A DNA stretch of 15,158 nucleotides, taken from contig JADHVM010000019.1 of assembly GCA_016783985.1 (NCBI GenBank), forward strand, positions 1-15,158, written 5' to 3'. Every line of letters begins with the position of its first letter. Position 1 is the stretch's first letter. This document shows positions 1 through 7,245 of this stretch, one piece after another. The DNA is from Actinomycetota bacterium. Lineage in GTDB: Bacteria; Actinomycetota; Humimicrobiia; Humimicrobiales; Humimicrobiaceae. The notes beneath the pieces were generated by a model. That model made no database searches. It was given only the letters and a program-made list of their open reading frames with translations, and was not told the DNA's origin. Both the position numbers and the translations under genes were made by a program.

Positions 1-1622
1 CTGCTGAATTTGAAGCTTACACGCCTTATTATTATTCAACATACGAGTCGGAATGTGAAATAAAACCTTCAAGTAAAAAGAAAATAATCATTTTAGGTAG
101 TGGGCCAAATAGAATAGGTCAAGGTATAGAGTTTGATTATTGTTGTGTACATGCTTCTTTTGCCTTGCATGAAGATGGTTATGAAACTATTATGATAAAT
201 TGTAATCCTGAGACTGTAAGTACCGACTACGATACTTCTGATAGATTGTATTTTGAGCCTTTAACATTTGAAGATGTTATGAATATAATTGATGTAGAGA
301 AGCCATATGGTGTTATAGTCCAGTTCGGCGGCCAGACCCCGCTAAAGCTTGCACTAAGTCTTCAACAGGCAGGTGTGAATATATTAGGCACAACGCCGGA
401 TAGTATTGATTTGGCTGAAGACAGGAAGAGATTTGGCTTAACATTAAGTAAACTTAATATTACACAACCCGAACATGGCACTGCCATGAATATTGATGAA
501 GCAATAAAAATTGCAGTAAAAATAGGTTACCCTGTTCTTGTAAGACCCTCTTATGTATTAGGTGGAAGAGCTATGAAAATTGTATATGATGAAAAGAGCC
601 TTATAAATTATGTTAAAGAGGCAGTTTTAGTTTCATCCGAAAAGCCGATTTTAATTGATAAATTCCTTGAAAGTGCAATAGAAGTTGATGTTGATGCGAT
701 TTTTGATGGAGAGGAATTATTTATTGGTGGAATTATGGAGCATATAGAAGAAGCAGGGATACATTCAGGTGATAGTGCCTGCGTATTGCCGCCATTTTCA
801 TTGAGCGCTAAAGTTATAGACGACATTAAAGATTACACGTATAAGATAGCAAATAAGTTAAAAGTAGTTGGATTGCTCAATATCCAATATGCCATAAAAA
901 ATTCTACTGTATATGTGCTTGAGGCAAATCCAAGAGCATCAAGAACAGTGCCTTTTGTTAGCAAATCTATAAAATTGCCACTGGCAAAAATTGCCGCAAG
1001 GGTAATAACTGGTAAAAAATTAAAGGAAATTAAATTCAAAAAAATTGATCCCTTAAGTATTAAATATTATAGTATAAAGGAAGCAGTCTTGCCTTTTAAC
1101 AGATTTCCCGGGTTTGATACAATTCTTGGACCTGAAATGAAATCAACCGGAGAAGTTATGGGTATTGATAGTAATTTTGGAATTGCTTTTGCAAAATCAC
1201 AGATAGCAGCAAACCAATTATTTCCGACATCTGGTAATGTTTTTATAAGTGTTAATGATAAAGATAAGAATAAGATCGTACCTATTGCAAGAGAATTAAT
1301 AGATTTGGAGTTTAAATTAATTGCTACAAAAGGAACAGGTGAGATACTGGAAGGCAGTAATATAAAATGTGATTTAGTTTTAAAGATTAGTGAGGGAAGG
1401 CCAAATGTTCTTGATTTAATAAAAAATGGAGAGATTGATTTAATTATAAATACTCCCGAGGGAAGCGGTGCTAGAAGTGATGGATATTACCTCAGAACTG
1501 CTGCAGTTATGCATAATGTACCATCCATTACTACACTTTCAGCAGCATCAGCAGTTCTTCAAGGAATACATGAGTTAAGAAAAAACTCAAAAGTTAAAGT
1601 TAAACCTATTCAGGAGTATTAA
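1..1622 (+). CDS. carB: Carbamoyl-phosphate synthase large subunit, C-terminal half (5' end outside window)
   Basis: CarB makes carbamoyl phosphate from bicarbonate, ammonia (delivered by CarA) and two ATP, feeding pyrimidine and arginine synthesis in the cytoplasm. The gene is already open at the left edge; the reading frame starts at base 3. About 540 of the usual ~1070 residues are present. The visible part begins with the conserved linker ([14 protein letters not shown]) and the [15 protein letters not shown] motif that opens the second synthetase half. The carbamoyl-phosphate ATP-grasp domain follows ([15 protein letters not shown], then [15 protein letters not shown]). From about base 1230 comes the MGS-like allosteric domain ([27 protein letters not shown]). 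An internal ATG at 165 is not the true start, because conserved CarB sequence lies upstream of it. The stop overlaps the pyrK start codon by one base (TAATG), which suggests translational coupling. Confidence 0.97.
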   Translation, partial: AEFEAYTPYYYSTYESECEIKPSSKKKIIILGSGPNRIGQGIEFDYCCVHASFALHEDGYETIMINCNPETVSTDYDTSDRLYFEPLTFEDVMNIIDVEKPYGVIVQFGGQTPLKLALSLQQAGVNILGTTPDSIDLAEDRKRFGLTLSKLNITQPEHGTAMNIDEAIKIAVKIGYPVLVRPSYVLGGRAMKIVYDEKSLINYVKEAVLVSSEKPILIDKFLESAIEVDVDAIFDGEELFIGGIMEHIEEAGIHSGDSACVLPPFSLSAKVIDDIKDYTYKIANKLKVVGLLNIQYAIKNSTVYVLEANPRASRTVPFVSKSIKLPLAKIAARVITGKKLKEIKFKKIDPLSIKYYSIKEAVLPFNRFPGFDTILGPEMKSTGEVMGIDSNFGIAFAKSQIAANQLFPTSGNVFISVNDKDKNKIVPIARELIDLEFKLIATKGTGEILEGSNIKCDLVLKISEGRPNVLDLIKNGEIDLIINTPEGSGARSDGYYLRTAAVMHNVPSITTLSAASAVLQGIHELRKNSKVKVKPIQEY

Positions 1623-2416
1623 TGAAGCTTTTAAAAGGAGAAATTTTAAAAAATGAAAAATATGGTGAAAATTTGTATAAAATGGAAATTTTTTCACCAT
1701 ACATATGCAGGAATGCAGGAGCGGGTCAATTTATTAGTATAAAATGTTCAAAAGAAAAAATATTTGATCCAATACTTAGAAGACCTTTTAGCATTTATGA
1801 TATTGAGAAAGAGTTTAACGTATTTTCTATATTATATTTGGTGAAAGGCAGGGGAACTTATTCATTATCCTTACTTAAGAAAGGAGAAATAGTAGATTTT
1901 ATTGGTCCATTGGGAAATCCTATAACATTTAATAAGAATTCTAATGATTATTTATTAATTGGTGGGGGAATTGGAATTGCTCCCTTGTATTTAGTAGCAA
2001 AAGTTCTTACTAGAGAAAAAAAGAATATTTTATTTATTGCAGGGTTTAAGAACAGTGATTTTGCAGGCATAGAAAAGGATTTAATAAAAAATAAGGTTTA
2101 TTATAATATATTTACAGAAGATGGATCTTATGGTAATTCTGGTTTAGCAACAGATTTTATAAAAGAAAATATTAATAAATACAAGAAATATCAATTCTAC
2201 TGCTGTGGCCCGGTAGATATGCTTAAGGTTTTACAAGAAATTTTTTTAGGTAAAAAAATTTCCGCAACTGCAATAGTTGAACAAAGAATGGCTTGTGGTA
2301 TTGGAGCATGTATGAGTTGTGCAATAGGAATTAAAAATGAAGATGGTGAAATTGTATATAAAAGAGTCTGCAAGGATGGTCCTTCGTTTAATATAATGGA
2401 GGTAATATTTGACTGA
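1622..2416 (+). CDS. pyrK: Dihydroorotate dehydrogenase electron-transfer subunit (FAD/2Fe-2S)
   Basis: PyrK passes electrons from PyrD to NAD+ in the class 1B dihydroorotate dehydrogenase heterotetramer. The protein has 264 residues, a normal length. In order it shows a flavin-binding RRPFSIYD at about 53-60, a nucleotide-binding GGGIGIAP loop at about 114-121, a CCGPVDML motif, and a C-terminal 2Fe-2S site. The cluster ligands are probably Cys225, Cys230, Cys233 and Cys250, with the typical spacing ACGIGACMSC followed by a distal Cys. Ferredoxin-reductase-like proteins share the first two domains. The cysteine pattern and the position directly before pyrD identify this one as PyrK. The ATG shares a base with the carB stop, and the 3' end overlaps pyrD by 8 bp. 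Confidence 0.96.
   Translation: MKLLKGEILKNEKYGENLYKMEIFSPYICRNAGAGQFISIKCSKEKIFDPILRRPFSIYDIEKEFNVFSILYLVKGRGTYSLSLLKKGEIVDFIGPLGNPITFNKNSNDYLLIGGGIGIAPLYLVAKVLTREKKNILFIAGFKNSDFAGIEKDLIKNKVYYNIFTEDGSYGNSGLATDFIKENINKYKKYQFYCCGPVDMLKVLQEIFLGKKISATAIVEQRMACGIGACMSCAIGIKNEDGEIVYKRVCKDGPSFNIMEVIFD
2398..2403 (+). promoter_or_regulatory. Ribosome binding site fixing the TTG start of pyrD
   Basis: GGAGGT lies inside the last codons of pyrK, 5 nt before the TTG at 2409. It is the main reason for taking TTG as the start, since no ATG or GTG lies at this position. Confidence 0.75.
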
Positions 2417-3359
2417 AAGTAATAAGCCTAATTTATCTGTAAAGATAGGAGAGATAAATTTAAAAAATCCTGTAGTTATGTGTTCAGGCACTTTTGCCAG
2501 TGGATTAGAGTATAGTAATTTTTATGATATTTCAGAATTAGGAGCAATAACTACTAAGAGTTATTCTTTAAAGGGTAAAGGTGGTAATAAACCGCCAAGG
2601 ATATGGGAAACTGCATGTGGAGTATTAAATTCAATAGGGCTTCAAAATGATGGTATAGAATCATTTTTAAGTGATCATTTGCCAAAGATTAAAGATATGA
2701 ATGCTGATATTATATTAAGTTTTTTTGGGGAAAGTTGTGGGGAATTTAAAGAGTTAGCTTTAGTAGTAAAAAAAGTAAAAACTAATGTTTTAGCAGTTGA
2801 GCTTAACTTATCATGTCCTAATGTAGAAAAAGGTGGAATGATTTTTTGCTCAATGCCGGAAGAGGTTGAAAAAATAACTAATGCTGTAAAGGAAATTCTA
2901 AATATTCCCGTAATTGTTAAATTAAGCCCGAATACAGATGATACAATTATGATAAAATCTGCTAAAAGAGCCAAAAATGGTGGTGCTGAGGCAATTTCGT
3001 TGATAAATACTTTAGTCGGAACAGCAGTTGATATTGAAAATATTAAACCAAGGCTTGGTAATGTATTGGGCGGGCTATCAGGACCAGCAATTAAACCTAT
3101 TGCACTGGCTAAAGTTTATACCTTAGGTAATGAAAATATTTTACCTATAATTGGTATGGGAGGGATATGTACATGGAATGATGCAGTAGAATTTCTTCTA
3201 ATGGGAGCTAATGCTATTGGAATAGGTACTGCAAACTTTGTTGACTGTTGTGTTGGTTTGAAGGTAATTAAAGGAGTATCAGATTATTTAGAGAGTAAGG
3301 ATATTGATGATGTAAATAAAATAATAGGTAAATTATCTAATAAGCAGATTATAAAGTAA
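2409..3359 (+). CDS. pyrD: Dihydroorotate dehydrogenase catalytic subunit, class 1B (NAD+-linked)
   Basis: This enzyme oxidises dihydroorotate to orotate using FMN; class 1B enzymes hand electrons to PyrK. The protein has 316 residues. It shows NPVVMCSGTFASG near the N-terminus and the catalytic-loop NLSCPNV with Cys136. A cysteine base marks class 1; class 2 enzymes use serine. KLSPNTDD, the GNVLGGLSGPAIKPIAL stretch and a C-terminal phosphate-binding GMGGI follow. The start is TTG at 2409, chosen because GGAGGT at 2398-2403 lies 5 nt upstream and the family N-terminus fits. It overlaps the end of pyrK by 8 bp, consistent with coupled synthesis of the two subunits. Confidence 0.96.
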   Translation: MTESNKPNLSVKIGEINLKNPVVMCSGTFASGLEYSNFYDISELGAITTKSYSLKGKGGNKPPRIWETACGVLNSIGLQNDGIESFLSDHLPKIKDMNADIILSFFGESCGEFKELALVVKKVKTNVLAVELNLSCPNVEKGGMIFCSMPEEVEKITNAVKEILNIPVIVKLSPNTDDTIMIKSAKRAKNGGAEAISLINTLVGTAVDIENIKPRLGNVLGGLSGPAIKPIALAKVYTLGNENILPIIGMGGICTWNDAVEFLLMGANAIGIGTANFVDCCVGLKVIKGVSDYLESKDIDDVNKIIGKLSNKQIIK

Positions 3360-3402
3360 GTTATAATAAGATTTTAATTACAAGGAGTCTGATAATAGGG
3401 AA

Positions 3403-4161
3403 ATGAAAAAGAGATTAGAAATTAAAGATAAGTTGATTATAAGCATTGATGTAAGTAAAAAAAATGATGTTATTAATTTATGTAAAAGAATTAATAATAA
3501 AGTTACAACTCTTAAATTAGGATTGGAAGTAATTTACAGTACAGATTTTAGTATTATTGAAACAGTAAAAAGTTTTGGTTATAAAGTTTTATTGGATTTA
3601 AAACTGCTTGATATTCCAAATACAGTTACAAGAGCAATTGATTCTATTTATAAATTGAATATAGATATGGTTACTATTCATGTGCTTGGAGGAAAAGAAA
3701 TGCTAAGGAATGCCAGAGATAAACTCCAGGAGTTATCAGAAAGAAATAAAAAATTACCACCTTTAATATTTGGAGTGACTATTTTAACAAGTTTGGGTTC
3801 AGTTGATTTAAAAGAGATGGGTTTCAAGGATGGTTATTTATCAACAGTATTGAATTTAGCTGGAGTTGCAATAGATTCTGGTATAAGCGGTATTATTTGT
3901 TCACCAAATGAAGTTAAAGCTATAAGAGAAAAATTTGGAAATAATTTCTACATTGCTACTCCTGGAATTAGATTGAAAAAAGATAGTGCTGGTGACCAGA
4001 AAAGAATTAATACTCCTGGCAATGCCATTTTAAATGGTTCGGATTTTATTATCGTAGGAAGATCTATTACAGGCAAAGATAATATTGAAAAAATTATAGA
4101 AATTTATTTAAATGAAATTAGCAAGGCATTAAAATGTAATGAAAGTTATAAGTCAAATTAA
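3403..4161 (+). CDS. pyrF: Orotidine 5'-phosphate decarboxylase
   Basis: PyrF decarboxylates OMP to UMP, the last step of UMP synthesis. The protein has 252 residues and a TIM-barrel layout. The catalytic charge network is visible as DLKLLDIPNTV, with Asp65, Lys67 and Asp70. The phosphate-binding end has ATPGIR, then GDQKRINTPGNAI and FIIVGRSIT. The DxKxxDI form belongs to the shorter bacterial (B. subtilis/E. coli-like) branch rather than the actinobacterial long form. The ATG at 3403 has an AAGGAG 15 nt upstream, a long spacing, but no other start is available in frame nearby. The last 23 bp are shared with pyrE. Confidence 0.96.
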   Translation: MKKRLEIKDKLIISIDVSKKNDVINLCKRINNKVTTLKLGLEVIYSTDFSIIETVKSFGYKVLLDLKLLDIPNTVTRAIDSIYKLNIDMVTIHVLGGKEMLRNARDKLQELSERNKKLPPLIFGVTILTSLGSVDLKEMGFKDGYLSTVLNLAGVAIDSGISGIICSPNEVKAIREKFGNNFYIATPGIRLKKDSAGDQKRINTPGNAILNGSDFIIVGRSITGKDNIEKIIEIYLNEISKALKCNESYKSN

Positions 4162-4735
4162 AAATTTAGATGTATTAAAGATATTGAAGGATACTGGTTC
4201 TATTTTAGAAGGTCATTTTAAATTAAGCTCGGGATATCACAGCAAATACTATTTGCAATGTGCAAGTCTCCTGCAGTATCCTGACAAAATATCGAATATT
4301 ATTGATAGCGCTTTAGAAATAATTGATAAGGAGATTAAAAAAAATATTATTCAAACTGTAGTATCACCGGCAATTGGTGGAATTCTATTCGGGTATTTAC
4401 TTGCATATAAATTGAAAACAAGGATGATATTTACTGAAAGAAAAAAAGGAAAAATGGAGCTCAGGAGGAATTTTAATATAATTCCTGGCGAAAATATATT
4501 GATTGCTGAAGATGTTATCACTACAGGAGGTTCTGTTTTTGAAGTTATAGACATATGTAGAAAATTTGAAGCTAATATCAAGGGTATTATTAGTATTGTA
4601 GATAGGTCAGAGAAAATAAAATTTAATTATCCCTATTTTTATTTGATAAAGTTAAAAATTGAAAATTATCTTCCTTCTGAGTGCCCGCTATGCAAAAAGA
4701 ATATCGAGCTTGATTATCCGGGAAGCAGGAAATAA
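4139..4735 (+). CDS. pyrE: Orotate phosphoribosyltransferase
   Basis: PyrE joins orotate to PRPP to give OMP, the substrate of PyrF. The protein has 198 residues. It shows GHFKLSSGYHSKYYLQCA near the N-terminus, a PAIGGILFGYLLA stretch, the basic FTERKKGKMELRR loop, and the PRPP-binding motif EDVITTGGS at about 124-132. The C-terminus carries ECPLC, seen in one bacterial branch of the family. The gene begins 23 bp before the pyrF stop. There is no strong Shine-Dalgarno sequence (only AAGG 12 nt upstream), so translation is probably coupled to pyrF. The stop codon lies in the 3' arm of a candidate terminator hairpin. Confidence 0.96.
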   Translation: MKVISQIKNLDVLKILKDTGSILEGHFKLSSGYHSKYYLQCASLLQYPDKISNIIDSALEIIDKEIKKNIIQTVVSPAIGGILFGYLLAYKLKTRMIFTERKKGKMELRRNFNIIPGENILIAEDVITTGGSVFEVIDICRKFEANIKGIISIVDRSEKIKFNYPYFYLIKLKIENYLPSECPLCKKNIELDYPGSRK

Positions 4736-4756
4736 TCAAATATTTTATTTTTTTTT
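4710..4756 (+). terminator. Candidate Rho-independent terminator at the end of the pyr operon
   Basis: TTGATTAT (4710-4717) can pair with ATAATCAA (4732-4739), giving an 8-bp stem that can extend by CC/GG (4718-4719 with 4728-4729) after a 2-nt bulge. A T-rich tract follows at 4741-4756 and ends in nine consecutive T. The stem is mostly A-T, so the hairpin is modest, and it overlaps the pyrE stop codon. It sits just where the pyrimidine genes end. Confidence 0.45.
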
Positions 4757-4759
4757 AAT

Positions 4760-4765
4760 TATAAT
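4760..4765 (+). promoter_or_regulatory. Possible -10 element ahead of mihF
   Basis: A perfect TATAAT lies after the candidate pyr terminator and about 50 bp before mihF, which would give a leader of roughly 45 nt. No convincing -35 box is seen at 16-18 bp, and such hexamers are common in AT-rich DNA. Confidence 0.25.
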
Positions 4766-4805
4766 TAGTTATTCATATTTGTGGATTTAAAAATATTTCT
4801 ATAAT

Positions 4806-4810
4806 AGGAG
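4806..4810 (+). promoter_or_regulatory. Ribosome binding site deciding the ATT start of mihF
   Basis: AGGAG lies 7 nt before the ATT codon at 4818, an ideal spacing. No ATG, GTG, TTG or CTG exists in frame between the upstream stop (TAA at 4788) and residue 44. This site is therefore the main evidence for initiation at ATT. Confidence 0.7.
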
Positions 4811-4817
4811 AGAAAAA

Positions 4818-5102
4818 ATTAGTATTGAGTATGCCAGAATAGTAAGGAAAAAAAGAGCCTTAATAAAGGTTGATCTTAAAAAAGGAAAAACAAATTTTAA
4901 AGCATTATTTAATAATAAAGAAATATATGATAAATATATTGCTAATATGAAAATTATAGATTTGGTAAGTTCTCTTCCAAAGATAGGAAGAGTGAATGCA
5001 GAAAAAATACTACGCAGATTAAAAATAAGTACCAGAAAGAAAGTCGGAGGTTTGGGGAAAAAACAAAAGGTAAGTTTTTACAGATATTTTGATATATATT
5101 AA
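4818..5102 (+). CDS. mihF: Integration host factor, actinobacterial type (nucleoid-associated DNA-binding protein)
   Basis: This gene encodes a small basic protein of about 94 residues. Its C-terminal half, LPKIGRVNAEKILRRL followed by KKVGGLGKKQ, matches the helix-two-turn-helix region of actinobacterial IHF (LPxVGKVxAxxIMxxL, RRLRGLGxRQ in mycobacteria). The N-terminal part (RKKRALIKVDLKKGKTNFKALF) matches the basic helix and the KxGxTNLKxVL stretch. In Actinobacteria this protein binds and bends DNA, supports phage integration and organises the nucleoid. It is unrelated in sequence to the IhfA/IhfB pair. The frame has no ordinary start codon upstream of the conserved region. ATT at 4818 behind AGGAG (7-nt spacing) gives the right N-terminal length; ATT at 4824 is a weaker alternative. 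The first in-frame ATG, at 4947, would remove the conserved N-terminal half. Placement just before gmk matches the actinobacterial order. Identity is strong; the exact start is inferred. Confidence 0.88.
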   Translation: MSIEYARIVRKKRALIKVDLKKGKTNFKALFNNKEIYDKYIANMKIIDLVSSLPKIGRVNAEKILRRLKISTRKKVGGLGKKQKVSFYRYFDIY

Positions 5103-5103
5103 C

Positions 5104-5114
5104 TATAATATAAT
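5104..5114 (+). promoter_or_regulatory. Possible -10 region ahead of gmk (two overlapping TATAAT)
   Basis: Two TATAAT hexamers overlap by one base just after the mihF stop, about 45 bp before gmk. TTGATA (5089) and TTTACA (5077) lie upstream, but neither has a standard 16-18 bp spacing. Only a weak candidate; gmk may simply be co-transcribed with mihF. Confidence 0.22.
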
Positions 5115-5156
5115 TTTTTAATTTATTTAGAGTAATTGTAAAAAGAGTATTAAATA

Positions 5157-5726
5157 ATGAATAGTAAGGAAAGATTATTTATAATATCAGGACCATCAGG
5201 TGTGGGCAAGAGTAATTTAATCAATGACGCATTGGACGGACTACAAGGTTTTGTGAAATCTGTTTCAGTAACCACGCGCCCAAAAAGAAACAATGAATCA
5301 AGAGGTAAAAAATACAGGTATATCAGCAAGGAGCACTTTGAGGAACTTGTCGATAAAAACTTACTTCTTGAATGGGCTAATTATTGTGATTATCTTTATG
5401 GAACACCAAAAGATTTTGTAGAAAAGAAACTAAAAAAAGGTAAGAATATAATTTTAGAAATTGAGGTAAAAGGTGCAATGCAGGTCAAAGAAAAAATAAA
5501 GGATGCTTATTTAATTTTTATTAATATAACTTCATTAAAGGATTTAGAAGATAGATTGATAAAAAGAGGTACTGATAGTTTAGATGAAATAAAAAAAAGG
5601 ATGAAAATAGCAAAAGAAGAAATAAAGTTTCAAAAGTACTATGATTGCATAATTGTTAATAATAATTATAATGAAGCTTTACAAAATTTAAAATATGTTT
5701 TGAATTTGCAAAAAGGAGGAGTTTAA
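5157..5726 (+). CDS. gmk: Guanylate kinase
   Basis: Gmk phosphorylates GMP to GDP with ATP and is essential for GTP, dGTP and (p)ppGpp supply. The protein has 189 residues, close to the usual ~200. The P-loop GPSGVGKS is at 12-19, followed by the GMP-binding TTRPKR, then RGKKYRY, EWANYCDYLYGT and LEIEVKGAMQVK. The arginine-bearing lid region (RLIKRGTDS) is present. The ATG has only a weak AAGAG 9 nt upstream. It sits immediately before rpoZ, a pairing seen in many bacteria, with 4 bp between stop and start. Confidence 0.96.
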   Translation: MNSKERLFIISGPSGVGKSNLINDALDGLQGFVKSVSVTTRPKRNNESRGKKYRYISKEHFEELVDKNLLLEWANYCDYLYGTPKDFVEKKLKKGKNIILEIEVKGAMQVKEKIKDAYLIFINITSLKDLEDRLIKRGTDSLDEIKKRMKIAKEEIKFQKYYDCIIVNNNYNEALQNLKYVLNLQKGGV

Positions 5727-5730
5727 GTAA

Positions 5731-5973
5731 ATGGAATTACCTGATGTAGAAGAATTAATTAAGAGTACTGGAAGCAAATATTCTTTATGTGTAGCTGTAG
5801 GTAAAAGAGCAAGGGATGTAGGAGAATATATTTCTGCCAGAAAGAAAATGGAGAGAATAAATGTAATTCACCCTCTAGTTGACATTGAAACTGATGATCC
5901 ATTAGAAATAGCCTTTAGTGAAATAAAAGAAGGTAGAATTAGCTTTAAGAGTGGAAATGATAGTACTGAATAA
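5731..5973 (+). CDS. rpoZ: DNA-directed RNA polymerase omega subunit
   Basis: The omega subunit wraps the beta' C-terminus and helps assembly of RNA polymerase. The protein has 80 residues. It carries the family core KYSLCVAVGKRARDV at about 16-30 (the conserved YxLxxAxxKRAR pattern) and DPLEIAFSEIKEGRI near the C-terminus (family PLxIALEEIxxGKI). A strong AAGGAGG lies 11 nt upstream, within the last gmk codons, and the two genes are separated by only 4 bp, so they are co-transcribed. Confidence 0.93.
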   Translation: MELPDVEELIKSTGSKYSLCVAVGKRARDVGEYISARKKMERINVIHPLVDIETDDPLEIAFSEIKEGRISFKSGNDSTE

Positions 5974-6000
5974 TTATTAAAATTAAATAGTTATAAAAAA

Positions 6001-7221
6001 ATGGCTAAAAAAAAAATATCTTTTAATAAAAAAAGGGTAATGCTGGGAATTACAGGTTCTATTGCCGCATATAAATCAGCAGGAATTTGTAGCAAATTAG
6101 TTAAGCTTGGAGCAGAAGTATTTCCAGTTATGAGTCCAAATGCTGCCAGTTTTATCAATCCATTAACATTTAGTTCGATTAGCGGTAATAAAACTATTCT
6201 GGACCAATTTAAAAATGAGGAAAAAATATATCATATATCTCTTGCACATAGTATAGATATTATACTGGTAGCACCTTGTACTGCAAATACAATTTCTAAA
6301 TTAGCTTATGGCATATGTGATAATTTTTTAACTACAACTATAGTGTCTTCTAATAGCCCTGTATTGATTGCTCCTGCGATGAATGAAGGAATGTATCTAA
6401 ACCCGATTATTCAAGAAAATATTAATAAATTGAAAAATATTGGAACTTATTTTTTTGTAGGACCAGTAAAGGGTAAATTGGCATGTGGTGAAGAAGGTTT
6501 TGGAAAAATGGAAGATGAGGATGTAATATTAGAAAAATTAGGGAATTTGTTGTCATATTGTGATGATCTTAATGGAAAAAAAGTAATTGTAACTGCAGGA
6601 GGAACAAAAGAATATATTGATAGGGTAAGATATATTTCAAATATTTCCAGTGGGAAAATGGGGATTGCTTTAGCTGAGGAGGCATACTTTAGGGGTGCGG
6701 AAAAAGTTTTTCTTATTACTGCAAATAAAAATTTATCTTTACCTTATGGAGTTGATGTAATTTTTGTGGAAGACTCAAGAGAGATGAAAGAACAAGTATT
6801 AAAATATTATAAAAATAGTGATGTTATTATAATGGCTGCTGCAGTTAGTGATGTTGTGCCAGTGAAAAGATTTAATTATAAGTTGAAGAAAAATGATGAT
6901 ATAATATCAAAATTGAAATTTAAAGAGAATATAAATATATTAAAAGAACTGGCTTCAAAAAAGAATAGGAATCAAATCTTGGTAGGTTTTTCTGCTGAAG
7001 ATGGTATAAATATTAATAATGTTAGAGATAAATTTAGCGGTGAAAATATTGATTTAATAATCGCAAATGATATATCAAGGCATGATATTGGATTTGAAAG
7101 TGATTTTAATGAAGTTATCGTTTTGAAGAAGGATAGCAGCGAAAAAAAATTAAAGAAAGATAATAAAAGGATTATTGCTAGAAAAATATGGGATGAAATA
7201 AATAAGATTAATGTTAACTAA
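6001..7221 (+). CDS. coaBC: Bifunctional phosphopantothenoylcysteine decarboxylase / phosphopantothenate-cysteine ligase
   Basis: CoaBC performs two successive steps of coenzyme A synthesis: joining cysteine to 4'-phosphopantothenate (CoaB) and decarboxylating the product (CoaC, FMN-dependent). The protein has 406 residues, the normal bifunctional length. The CoaC domain has ITGSIAAYK, the probable active-site His78 in YHISLAH, PCTANT (usually PASANT) at 92-97, PAMNEGMY, and Cys162 in GKLACGEEGFGKM. The CoaB domain starts near residue 195 with VIVTAGGTKEYIDRVRYISNISSGKMG and continues through AAAVSDVVPVK. The ATG at 6001 has no recognisable Shine-Dalgarno sequence; the preceding 27 bp are almost pure A/T. 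An internal ATG at 6040 would cut into the conserved first strand and is unlikely. Confidence 0.95.
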   Translation: MAKKKISFNKKRVMLGITGSIAAYKSAGICSKLVKLGAEVFPVMSPNAASFINPLTFSSISGNKTILDQFKNEEKIYHISLAHSIDIILVAPCTANTISKLAYGICDNFLTTTIVSSNSPVLIAPAMNEGMYLNPIIQENINKLKNIGTYFFVGPVKGKLACGEEGFGKMEDEDVILEKLGNLLSYCDDLNGKKVIVTAGGTKEYIDRVRYISNISSGKMGIALAEEAYFRGAEKVFLITANKNLSLPYGVDVIFVEDSREMKEQVLKYYKNSDVIIMAAAVSDVVPVKRFNYKLKKNDDIISKLKFKENINILKELASKKNRNQILVGFSAEDGININNVRDKFSGENIDLIIANDISRHDIGFESDFNEVIVLKKDSSEKKLKKDNKRIIARKIWDEINKINVN

Positions 7222-7245
7222 TATTGTTCAAAATAGGAGGAGTTT

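Noticed and set aside
4800..4805. Perfect TATAAT directly before the mihF ribosome binding site
   Set aside because: Transcription would begin near 4811-4813, downstream of AGGAG, producing a message without the ribosome binding site, and the -35 region is poor. More likely chance in A/T-rich DNA.
4947..5102. mihF starting at the first in-frame ATG
   Set aside because: It would leave only about 51 residues and drop the conserved basic helix and KGKTNFKALF region that aligns with the family.
7222..7245. SAM riboswitch or T-box upstream of metK
   Set aside because: Only 24 bp separate coaBC and metK, too short for any such element.
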